Source: Streptomyces novaecaesareae
GTDB taxonomy: Bacteria; Actinomycetota; Actinomycetes; Streptomycetales; Streptomycetaceae
Direction: 5' to 3'
NCBI RefSeq assembly: GCF_000716875.1
Contig: NZ_JNWQ01000009.1
Location: 46,469 to 110,468 of the forward strand
DNA length: 64,000 nucleotides
Shown here in pieces: positions 1-6,547 of this stretch. Position 1 is the stretch's first letter. Every line of letters begins with the position of its first letter. The notes below the pieces were generated by a model. It did no database searches, had not been told where the DNA came from, and saw only the letters and a program-made list of their open reading frames with translations. The position numbers were made by a program, and so were the translations under genes.

Positions 1-53
1 CACGTCCTACTTTCAGTAGGGAGAGTCCGTGCAACCCGGGCCTGGCGCTCCAC
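1..53 (+). ncRNA. 3' part of a structured RNA, copy A
   Basis: This stretch matches 28894-28946 at 52 of 53 positions, although the surrounding sequence is unrelated. CACG (1-4, whose first pairing base lies outside the window) can pair with CGTG at 28-31, enclosing a hairpin TCCTAC (5-10) / GTAGGG (16-21) with loop TTTCA. The only difference between the copies, G21 against A, changes a U-A pair to U-G and keeps the stem. A strong terminator hairpin follows at 58-98. I read it as the 3' end of a small RNA or leader that starts upstream of the window. I cannot assign it to a named RNA family. Confidence 0.5.
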
Positions 54-57
54 TGTC

Positions 58-98
58 GGACGGGGTCCGGTGCCTTTCACAGGTGCCGGGCCCCGTCC
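58..98. terminator. Bidirectional hairpin terminator
   Basis: GGACGGGGTCCGGTGCCT at 58-75 pairs with AGGTGCCGGGCCCCGTCC at 81-98 around the loop TTCAC, with one G-U type mismatch. There is no T-tail, as is common in streptomycetes. It ends the structured RNA on the plus strand and the reductase gene on the minus strand. The stop codon of that gene (77-79) lies in the loop. Confidence 0.7.
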
Positions 99-976
99 GC
101 GTTCGCGAGGCGGGTCAGTTCCTCCCTGCTGAGCACCAACTCTCCTGCGGCGGCGGAGTCCTGGATGGTCTCGGGGCGGCTGGCGCCCGGGATCGGGATG
201 GTCACCGGGGAGGTGGCCAGCAGCCAGGCGAGGGCGACGCGCTGCGGGCTGACTCCGCGTTCGGCCGCGATCGCGGCGAACTCCTCGCCGGCGCCGCCGA
301 GTTCGGCGGAGCGGCCGATTCCGCCGAGGGGGCTCCAGGGCAGGAAGGCCAGGCCCAGTTCGGTGCACAGGTCCAGGACGGGCTGGTGCGTGCGGACGGC
401 GGGGGAGTACTCGTTCTGCACCGAGACCAGGGCGTCGCCGAGGATCTCCCGGGCGAGACGGACCTGCGCCACGTCCACGTTGGAGATGCCGGCGGCGCGG
501 ATCTTGCCCTCCTCGTAGAGCTCCCGGATCGCGCCGAGCGAGTCGGCGTACGGGACGTTCCGGTCCGGGTGGTGCTGCTGATAGAGGCCGATCGCCTCGA
601 CGCCGAGGCGGCGCAGTGAGCCCTCGCAGGCGCGCTTGAGGTGGGCCGGGTCGCCGTCGATGGTCCAGGAGCCGTCGCCGGGGCGCCCGCGGCCGCCCTT
701 GGTGGCGACCAGGACGCGGTCGGCGTCGGAGCCGTAGGAAGCGAGGGCCCGGGCGATCAACTCCTCGTTGTGGCCGTACTCGTCGGCGTGCCAGTGGTAG
801 GAGTCGGCGGTGTCGATCAGGGTGATGCCCGCGTCCAGGGCGGCGTGGACGGTGGCGACGGCGCGGGCCTCGTCCGGGCGGCCCTCGACGGAGAGCGGCA
901 TCGCGCCGAGGCCGATGGCGCTGGTCCGGACGGTGCCGAGGAGACGGGTGGTCGGGGCGGTGGTTCCGGTGGTCAT
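77..976 (-). CDS. Aldo/keto reductase
   Basis: The 299-residue protein is a complete single-domain aldo/keto reductase, an NAD(P)H-dependent enzyme that reduces aldehydes and ketones in the cytoplasm. The family motif DTADSY (55-60) supplies the catalytic Asp and Tyr, K93 lies in ATKGG, and the HH pair at 135-136 fits the active-site His. GLGAMPLS near the N-terminus and the C-terminal IPIPGASRPE segment (NADPH binding) are typical. The start ATG overlaps the stop of the upstream epimerase gene (ATGA, 973-976), so the two genes are co-transcribed and translationally coupled. The substrate is unknown. The class resembles general stress or sugar-aldehyde reductases. Confidence 0.9.
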   Translation of the reverse strand: MTTGTTAPTTRLLGTVRTSAIGLGAMPLSVEGRPDEARAVATVHAALDAGITLIDTADSYHWHADEYGHNEELIARALASYGSDADRVLVATKGGRGRPGDGSWTIDGDPAHLKRACEGSLRRLGVEAIGLYQQHHPDRNVPYADSLGAIRELYEEGKIRAAGISNVDVAQVRLAREILGDALVSVQNEYSPAVRTHQPVLDLCTELGLAFLPWSPLGGIGRSAELGGAGEEFAAIAAERGVSPQRVALAWLLATSPVTIPIPGASRPETIQDSAAAGELVLSREELTRLANADGARHL

Positions 977-1896
977 GCGGGGAGCTCCTGTCCACGGGTG
1001 GCGGCGAGCAGGCCGGGCAGCCAGTCGCGGGTGTGGGTGAGGGGGTGACCGAGCTGCTGTGCCCGGGAGTTGTCCATGCCGTAGTAGCGGTCGAAGGAGA
1101 ACGGCGAGGCCTGCTGTCCGGGCCGTGGCGGTGTGGTGCGGTACGGGCGGCCGGCCGCGATCAGCTCGCAGAGGGCGGTGGCGGTGAGTTCGCCGTGCGA
1201 GGCGACGTTGACCGGGCCGGTGAACTCCTCGCCCGCCGCCCAGGCGAGGAAGGCGGCGGCCTCGGTGTCGTGGGTGTAGGAGGAGGGCAGGTCCTCCGGG
1301 TGGACGAGGACGGGCAGGCCGGCCTCGATGCGGTCGGTGTAGTGGGCCAGCCGCCCGGTGAAGTCGGCGGCGCCCAGCACGTGGCCGAGCCGCACGGACA
1401 CGAACGGGAACGCCCCGGCGCGGGTGAACACCGCCTCCGCCTGGCGCTTGCCCCCGCCGTACGAGCCTTCGGCGAACTCGGCGTCGTCCCAAGGGAGTTC
1501 GATCTGAATCGGCCACCGGCCCGGATCGACGACGGACTCGGCCAGCGGACGGAGCGGGCGGACCGGCGGGTGCTGGGCAGCGGTGTCGTAGACCTCGATG
1601 GTGGAGGTCATCAGATAGCGGCCGGTCCGTCCGGCGAAGGCGCGGACGGCGGCCTCGGCCTGCCGCGGGGTGTAGCAGACCTGGTCGATCACCGCGTCGA
1701 AGTCGCGTCCGGCCAGTGCGGCGGTCAGCGCGGCCTCGTCCGAGCGGTCGGCGAGGAGCGGGGTGACGCCCGGCGGCGGTGGTGCCGAGCCCCGGTTGAG
1801 CACGCTGACCCGTACGCCGGAGTCGCGCAGCCGGGTGACCAACTGCCGTCCGAAGTACCGGTTTCCCCCGATGACGAGCACGTTTTCCATGACCAC
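973..1896 (-). CDS. NAD-dependent epimerase/dehydratase family protein
   Basis: This is an extended short-chain dehydrogenase with an N-terminal Rossmann fold. VLVIGGNRYFGRQLV is a variant GxxxxxG dinucleotide loop with GNRYFG in place of GATGFIG, which is typical of actinobacterial NAD-epimerases that act as reductases. A YGGGK motif near residue 145 stands where YxxxK is expected. Translation may start at GTG (1894-1896) or at ATG two codons later. Neither start has a clear ribosome binding site, and a CATAAC-like -10 box just upstream would suit a near-leaderless transcript. It is the first gene of a pair with the aldo/keto reductase and diverges from the Lrp-type regulator 39 bp away, which probably controls it. 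The substrate is not predictable. Confidence 0.85.
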   Translation of the reverse strand: MVMENVLVIGGNRYFGRQLVTRLRDSGVRVSVLNRGSAPPPPGVTPLLADRSDEAALTAALAGRDFDAVIDQVCYTPRQAEAAVRAFAGRTGRYLMTSTIEVYDTAAQHPPVRPLRPLAESVVDPGRWPIQIELPWDDAEFAEGSYGGGKRQAEAVFTRAGAFPFVSVRLGHVLGAADFTGRLAHYTDRIEAGLPVLVHPEDLPSSYTHDTEAAAFLAWAAGEEFTGPVNVASHGELTATALCELIAAGRPYRTTPPRPGQQASPFSFDRYYGMDNSRAQQLGHPLTHTRDWLPGLLAATRGQELPA

Positions 1897-1935
1897 AAGT
1901 GTTATGGTGCGGCGCGGTTCGATGAAGGGGTGATC

Positions 1936-2475
1936 ATGGGAGTTCAGGCGCTACGACCGAAAGACCAACGGCAGTCGGGCGGTTCGGCCGAGGATTCCTC
2001 AGCGGGCGCCCGCAGCGGTGCCGGTGGCGGTCTGGACGCGGTCGATCTGCGGCTGCTGGAACTGCTCCAGTCCGAGGGGCGGATCACGCTCAGCGAGCTG
2101 GGCCGGCGGGTGAACCTCAGCCCGGCCGCGGTCGGTGAGCGGGTGCGCCGGCTGGAGGCGGGCGGCACGATCACCGGCTACGCGGCGCAGGTCGCGCCCG
2201 GGCGGCTGGGGTACGGCATCCGGGCCTTCGTCCGGGTCTCGCCGCACGCCCGGATGACGGTGAAGTACCTGCGCAGCCAGGAGCTCCTGCACCGGCCGGA
2301 GGTGCTGGAGGTGCACCACGTGATCGGCGAGGACTGCTGGGTGTTCAAGGTCGCCGCACGGGACACCACGCACCTGGAGGAGCTGATCGAGGCGATCGCG
2401 GTGCTCGGCCGCACGACGACCTCGGTGATCCTCTCCTCACCGGTGGAGCAGCGGGTGCTGCTGCCCTCGGACTGA
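1936..2475 (+). CDS. Lrp/AsnC family transcriptional regulator
   Basis: The 179-residue protein has an Lrp-type winged HTH (LDAVDLRLLELLQSEGRITL followed by RRVNLSPAAVGERVRRLEAGG, about residues 35-82). A RAM ligand-binding domain follows, in which VLEVHHVIGEDCWVFKV matches the family pattern of a Gly-Glu/Asp turn in a beta strand. A disordered Ser/Gly-rich leader of about 33 residues precedes the HTH. ATG 1936 is chosen because GAAGGGG ends 5 bases upstream. The gene diverges from the epimerase-reductase pair across 39 bp, the classic arrangement for local control by an Lrp protein that senses an amino acid or related metabolite. Confidence 0.9.
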   Translation: MGVQALRPKDQRQSGGSAEDSSAGARSGAGGGLDAVDLRLLELLQSEGRITLSELGRRVNLSPAAVGERVRRLEAGGTITGYAAQVAPGRLGYGIRAFVRVSPHARMTVKYLRSQELLHRPEVLEVHHVIGEDCWVFKVAARDTTHLEELIEAIAVLGRTTTSVILSSPVEQRVLLPSD

Positions 2476-2615
2476 CGGAGCCGAGGACGCGGGGGAGCAG
2501 GTTCAGGACGGCTGTCGGTCGGAGCCCAGTTCGCGCGAGATCCGCAGCCCGACCTGGGCCACCACCGGCCCGAGGGCGTGGCGCCCACCGGTGACCCGGT
2601 ACGTCGGGTCGCGGC

Positions 2616-3368
2616 TCAGGCCGCCTGGGCGGACTCCCGGGGCGGGACGGCGACCAGGACGAACCGCGCCCCGGCGTCGTCCCGGACGAGCGCGGCACGG
2701 CCGTACGGTGTCGGCTCCGGCCCGGAGAGGACGGTGCCGCCGAGGGCGCGCAGCCGCTCGGCCGCCCGGTCGGTGTCGGCGGTCCCGAAGTGGGCCAGCC
2801 AGTGCGCGGCCGTGGCGCCCGGGCCGATGCTGCAGGCGGGCAGGCCGGCGACCCGGGCGAGGGTGTGGCCCGCCTTCGGCCGGTCGTAGGTGTAGCCGAA
2901 GAGGCGGCGGTAGAAGGTGCGCGCGGTGTCCGGGTCGGGGGAGAGGTGCTCGTTCCAGGCGAGGGCGCCGGGCTCGTCGACCAGGCCGGCGCCGTCGATG
3001 GTGCCCGCCTGCCAGAGGCCGAAGGGCGCGCCGAGCGGGTCGACGGCGAGTGCGGCCCTGCCCTGGTCGGGCACCTCGTACGGCTCGCGGGTGATCCGGC
3101 CGTCGGCGGCGCGGACGAGTGCGGCGGTGCGGCGCAGGTCGGTGCAGGCGAGGTGGGTGGTCCAGGCGGCGGCCCGGGCGGTGTCCGGGTGCTGTCCGAC
3201 GGCCGCGACCTGGGCGCCGTACCGGGTGGCGACCGCCTCGGCGGGGCCGGTCGGGACGAACTCCCAGTCGAACAGCGCGCCGTAGAAGCGCTGCGCGCGC
3301 GGGGCGTCCGGGGTCGTCAGGACGACCCAGCACGGGACGCCCTCGTGGTACCTGCCCGCCTTCGGCAT
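2616..3368 (-). CDS. VOC family protein with two glyoxalase-like domains
   Basis: The 250-residue protein contains two tandem vicinal-oxygen-chelate repeats, each beginning with a strand-helix unit (PCWVVLTTPDAPRAQRFYGALFDWEF, then LAWNEHLSPDPDTARTFYRRLFGYTY) and each ending in a DPLGAPFGLW-like or DAGARFVLV-like strand. In such proteins the two modules form a single metal- or ligand-binding barrel. Many streptomycete members are hydroxylase or resistance-like proteins of unknown substrate. A strong AGGAGGG lies 5 bases before the ATG. The 140 bp upstream hold three copies of CTGGTGGCGCCGG and no gene. It is probably monocistronic. Confidence 0.85.
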   Translation of the reverse strand: MPKAGRYHEGVPCWVVLTTPDAPRAQRFYGALFDWEFVPTGPAEAVATRYGAQVAAVGQHPDTARAAAWTTHLACTDLRRTAALVRAADGRITREPYEVPDQGRAALAVDPLGAPFGLWQAGTIDGAGLVDEPGALAWNEHLSPDPDTARTFYRRLFGYTYDRPKAGHTLARVAGLPACSIGPGATAAHWLAHFGTADTDRAAERLRALGGTVLSGPEPTPYGRAALVRDDAGARFVLVAVPPRESAQAA

Positions 3369-3511
3369 GCCGCCCTCCTGGTGGCGCCGGCGCTCCTGGG
3401 GCACCGGGCCTGTCAGGGGCATCGACCCCGCTGGTGGCGCCGGGCCCGCTGGTGGCGCCGGCCCCCTTCGGCCAGCCTCCGCGTCCGGTCGGCGGGTGGC
3501 AAGCGGGGGCG

Positions 3512-4270
3512 TCAGGCGACGCCGTGCGGCCGGAACTGGATGCTGATCCGGGGGCCGACCGGGCGGGCGGTCTTGGGGATCGCGTGCTCCCAGGTGCGCT
3601 GGCAGGAGCCGCCCATCACCACCAGGTCCCCGTGGCCGAGCGGGTGGCGGACGACCGCTCCGCCGCCGTACCGCGGCCGCAGGGCCAGGGTGCGCGGCTC
3701 GCCGACGGACAGGATCGCCACCATGGTGTCCTCGTGGGCGCCGCGCCCGATCCGGTCGCCGTGCCAGGCCACGCTGTCCCGGCCGTCCCGGTAGTAGCAG
3801 AGGCCGAGGGTGCGGAACGGCTCGCCGAGCTCGTCCGCGTAGTGCCGGCTCAGCGCCGTCCGGGCCTGTCCGAGCACCGGGTGCGGCGGTTCGGCGTCGG
3901 CAGGGTACGAGGCGAGCAGACGGGGGACGTCCACCATCCGCTCGTACATCTCCCGGCGTTCCGCCCGCCAGGGGACGGCCCCGGCCAGCTGTTCGAACAG
4001 CTCGTCCGCGCCGTGCAGCCACCCCGGCAGCAGGTCCAGCCAGGCGCCGTCGCCGAGCACCTGTCGTCGCAGGCCGGCGAGCAGGCCGAGGCGGGGGCCG
4101 TCGCGGTCGGCGTCGTCGAACAGCGAGGGCTGGAGGGTGTCCTGTCTCAGCGAAGTTTGAGTGATCTCACCGAAGGCTGATCGCCCCTCCCGTCGGAGGT
4201 GGGCTCGCGACCGGGAGGCCGAGAAAGGGTCGGCGGGCAGGCCGCTGAACTGAGCACTTGCCGACGGCAT
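3512..4270 (-). CDS. alkB: AlkB-like 2-oxoglutarate/Fe(II) dioxygenase, 5' end replaced by a transposon end
   Basis: AlkB oxidatively removes methyl groups from alkylated DNA bases. The catalytic domain is intact: iron ligands H170 and D172 (WHGD) and H229, a 2-oxoglutarate-binding arginine in RISIQFR near 241-247, and the SxGEPRTLALRPR strand. The first seven codons of the original gene are missing here. They lie 5.3 kb away at 9467-9487, beyond the Tn7-like element. Residues 1-46 of the present frame, MPSASAQ onwards, are encoded by the left transposon end and run in frame into the native QPSLFDD. The gene may therefore still make an N-terminally altered AlkB from ATG 4268-4270, which has only a weak ribosome binding site, or it may be silent because its promoter was separated. 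The native length would have been 213 residues. Confidence 0.85.
   Translation of the reverse strand: MPSASAQFSGLPADPFSASRSRAHLRREGRSAFGEITQTSLRQDTLQPSLFDDADRDGPRLGLLAGLRRQVLGDGAWLDLLPGWLHGADELFEQLAGAVPWRAERREMYERMVDVPRLLASYPADAEPPHPVLGQARTALSRHYADELGEPFRTLGLCYYRDGRDSVAWHGDRIGRGAHEDTMVAILSVGEPRTLALRPRYGGGAVVRHPLGHGDLVVMGGSCQRTWEHAIPKTARPVGPRISIQFRPHGVA
4133..4137. repeat. Target-site duplication, left copy (GAGGG)
   Basis: GAGGG lies directly outside the left terminal TGT of the Tn7-like element and is repeated directly outside the right terminal ACA at 9467-9471. A 5-bp duplication is the hallmark of Tn7-family transposition. Confidence 0.9.
4138..4175. repeat. Left end of the Tn7-like element: terminal repeat and second transposase site
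   Basis: The terminal 18 bp hold TCTCAGCGAAG at 4145-4155. A second copy, TCTCACCGAAG, follows at 4165-4175 in the same orientation, 20 bp further in. Repeated short motifs behind the terminal TGT are the binding sites for TnsB in Tn7-like elements. No stop codon interrupts the alkB reading frame across this end. Confidence 0.85.
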
Positions 4271-4579
4271 GGCTGATGACTAGCCTCGCTCGAAGCGTAG
4301 GGCGATGTTCGCCCGAAACCCGTCAGCTAACCCGGCAGGTGCCTTCCTGACAGTGCGTCGCGCTAGCGACCGCTACCGAATCTGAGAAGCCGCTTCGATC
4401 GCCCCGATCGGAGCTGGTGGATCGGAGCCGGGGAACCAATTTAGGGTGCGCACAGCAATGGAACTTTGGGTTCCGGAACTGTGTGCTGCACTCTTCTGGT
4501 TCCCCAGGTGCTGCCATATGGGACTCCGAAGGGGCTTGCGCACACACTTTCCGGCGAAAACTGGAAAGGCCTCCTATTT
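4271..4579. other. Non-coding left part of the transposon
   Basis: About 310 bp between the end that extends alkB and the small membrane ORF. No coding region, tRNA-like fold, array or further transposase-site repeat is evident. The base composition is lower in GC than the chromosome and runs such as GGAACTTTGGGTTCC stand out. It may contain the promoter of the small ORF. Confidence 0.5.
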
Positions 4580-4747
4580 ATGGAGCTGTGGCAGTTCGTT
4601 ATTGTGCCCGTCGTGGTGGTTGTCGCAATCGCCATTATTGCCATCGGAATCGGGTCGAGGGCCCTGGATGGGACTTCCGGTGATCAGCGGCCTGAGATTC
4701 TCCGGGCTCTCGCTGACCTTGTCAGGGCGGTCCGCGGTCGAAAGTAG
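4580..4747 (+). CDS. Small single-pass membrane protein carried by the transposon
   Basis: The ORF encodes 55 residues. After MELWQF comes a strongly hydrophobic segment, VIVPVVVVVAIAIIAIGIG, long enough to cross the membrane once. A charged cytoplasmic-type tail with an amphipathic stretch, RPEILRALADLVRAVRGRK, follows. GGAAAGG lies about 10 bases before the ATG. It is the only plus-strand gene in the element and converges with tniQ. I do not recognise a family. It could be cargo, a toxin-like small membrane peptide or a spurious ORF. Longer in-frame starts exist upstream, but only this one has a plausible ribosome binding site. Confidence 0.45.
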   Translation: MELWQFVIVPVVVVVAIAIIAIGIGSRALDGTSGDQRPEILRALADLVRAVRGRK

Positions 4748-4796
4748 CCGCAGGTGACTGTCTGGGTGGCTATTTGAGTCATTAGGTAAAGGCGGA

Positions 4797-5519
4797 TCAT
4801 GGGCGGTTCCGGTGAGTTAATTGAATTGCCGGAACCGCCGCATCTTGATTCATGATTTCGTTCGCTCGGTGAGGCGGTCGGTGGGGATAGGTCCCGGGGT
4901 TGGGTGAGTCGCGGTTCTGGTCGAGTCGCCAGGTCTGGGCAAAGCGGTAGAGGGCCATCCATCGCAGTGCGATTCCGTGTTCATCGACCAGGCGGGTCCA
5001 GATATCTGAAATATTGATGTTCTGTTCAAGCAGTGGGACGATTAGGTGCCTTATGGGCTCGATGACCCGCACCTGTCGCCGAGCCAGTTCATGAGGCTGG
5101 GGTCGCGGGGATCCGAGTGCCCGGCGGACGGTCCGGCGGGAGACGTCGTGTCGTGTGGCCAGTGCGCGGACAGTGAGCCCTCGGTTTTGGGCATCGCGCT
5201 GGATCTCGAAGAACTTCTGCCTCTCGGTATTCTCGGTGTCGCTAAGTTTCGGAGATGGTTTGACGTATGTCAGGAGCGACAGGGCATTGACCAGGGTCCG
5301 TCCGAGTATCTCAGGATCGACACGGGATAGTGTTGCGAGCTGGTCGATTTCAGGCCTGCTGGTTGAGATCGACTCCCAGGTGAGGAGATTGTAGAGACGG
5401 CTGGGCTTGATGTGATTGGCCTGCGCGAGCCGACGGATGAAGGAGTCGATGGTCTCTGCAGGTTTAGGACGGACCCGGATCGGCAGGGGCTTGAGGATGT
5501 CTGAGGGATAGCCGCTCAC
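4797..5519 (-). CDS. tniQ: TniQ-family target-selection protein with C-terminal HTH region
   Basis: TniQ/TnsD proteins choose the insertion site and recruit the TnsC ATPase. Residues 11-75 carry the TniQ signature: PLPIRVRPKPAET, then ESxxSFIxRLA-like ETIDSFIRRLAQANHI and the RLYNLL helix. Residues 113-136 (NRGLTVRALATRHDVSRRTVRRAL) form a clear helix-turn-helix. Residues 155-197 look like a second helical DNA-binding unit of the kind found at the N-terminus of IS21-type transposases. The 240-residue protein has no cysteine at all, so the zinc-finger usual in TniQ is missing. The start GTG (5517-5519) overlaps the tnsC stop as GTGA. The visibly lower GC of this gene fits foreign origin. Confidence 0.85.
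   Translation of the reverse strand: MSGYPSDILKPLPIRVRPKPAETIDSFIRRLAQANHIKPSRLYNLLTWESISTSRPEIDQLATLSRVDPEILGRTLVNALSLLTYVKPSPKLSDTENTERQKFFEIQRDAQNRGLTVRALATRHDVSRRTVRRALGSPRPQPHELARRQVRVIEPIRHLIVPLLEQNINISDIWTRLVDEHGIALRWMALYRFAQTWRLDQNRDSPNPGTYPHRPPHRANEIMNQDAAVPAIQLTHRNRP
4802..4839. terminator. Hairpin at the 3' end of tniQ
   Basis: A perfect 11-bp inverted repeat, GGCGGTTCCGG (4802-4812) and CCGGAACCGCC (4829-4839), encloses 16 AT-rich bases. It overlaps the last tniQ codons and lies between tniQ and the convergent small membrane ORF, so it probably ends transcription from both sides. Confidence 0.55.
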
Positions 5520-6547
5520 TGGCTGGCCGCAGCTGTTTTCTCGGCGGTGTAGTCCAGAGGAACGGCCGCAAGACTTTCGCGGGTGATCTGCTCGTTGCCA
5601 GAAAGAATGGCGTCGATGGCGGCACCGCGGATCTGGTGGGACAACGCGCCGATCATGCCGCCGGTGCGTTCGTGGAGGTAGCGGTCCAGGCCAGTGAGAG
5701 TGCCGGGAATTTGGCGGCGGAGCATCAGGGTGCTCTCCAAGGTGGCCACCAGGCTCTTCCATTCGGGCCCGTAGGGGAAAGGGTGGGTGGGGATGAGAGT
5801 GAAGCGGCCGGCGATCTGGGCTCCGCGGGTTCCGGAGAGCAGGGTGGTGCGCTCGATGTTGATGCCCGCGTAGACAAACGTGGCGGGGATGCGTTCGGAG
5901 AAGTACTTGAGCGTGTCGGCGACTTCGCTGCCATGCCGGGTTGTGAGCGAGATGTTGTGCAGCTCGTCGACTAGGACCAGGCCGGTGCGAGCGTCGGTGC
6001 AGATCCCCACGACCGCCTCGATGATGTCGGTGATGTTCCAGGGGCGGCGGACGGGGATGCCGAGGAAGCGGGCGAACTCGGCTGCGATCATGCGCGCGGT
6101 CGCGGCCGGCGGGACGGTGACATAGAGAACGGGGATCCGGCCCGTCGCGTGGGGCTGACGGGCCCGGTCCAGTAGTTCGTGCGAGCGTCCGAGTTGGGTG
6201 ATGGCGATGGTCTTGCCGGTGCCGGCTGGTCCGGAGACGATCAGGCCGCGGCGTGCGCTGACTGCATGGCGATTGAGCAGGACCAGGCGCCGTCCGGATG
6301 TGACAGTGTGGCGGACGGTGGAGGTGGCCACGACCAGCAGCCTCGCGTGATGGTCGAGGCGGGCTTCGTCGTCCAGCTCCTGCTCGGCCACCGGCAGCGC
6401 GGCGAACTCTCCTTCGGATCGCAGCCGTGGTGCCGATGGTGCCTCGGTGAGAAACTGCCGCCAGCCGTCCAGGGTGGTGAGGTGCTGGCCGGCTTCCTCT
6501 TCGGCGTCTTCGAGGAAGCCGCCCGGTATGGGGCCGACGCTGGTCAT
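5516..6547 (-). CDS. tnsC: TnsC-like AAA+ ATPase
   Basis: TnsC links target choice to the transposase. It binds ATP and DNA, is recruited by TniQ and activates TnsB. The 343-residue protein has a Walker A motif at 104-113 (SGPAGTGKT with K112), a Walker B motif LVLVDELHN at 189-197 (D193, E194), and a following sensor region. The N-terminal 80 residues are acidic and helical, probably the partner-binding part. The start ATG overlaps the tnsB stop (ATGA at 6544-6547) and the gene ends in the GTGA overlap with tniQ, which indicates tightly coupled production of the four proteins. Confidence 0.93.
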   Translation of the reverse strand: MTSVGPIPGGFLEDAEEEAGQHLTTLDGWRQFLTEAPSAPRLRSEGEFAALPVAEQELDDEARLDHHARLLVVATSTVRHTVTSGRRLVLLNRHAVSARRGLIVSGPAGTGKTIAITQLGRSHELLDRARQPHATGRIPVLYVTVPPAATARMIAAEFARFLGIPVRRPWNITDIIEAVVGICTDARTGLVLVDELHNISLTTRHGSEVADTLKYFSERIPATFVYAGINIERTTLLSGTRGAQIAGRFTLIPTHPFPYGPEWKSLVATLESTLMLRRQIPGTLTGLDRYLHERTGGMIGALSHQIRGAAIDAILSGNEQITRESLAAVPLDYTAEKTAAASQ

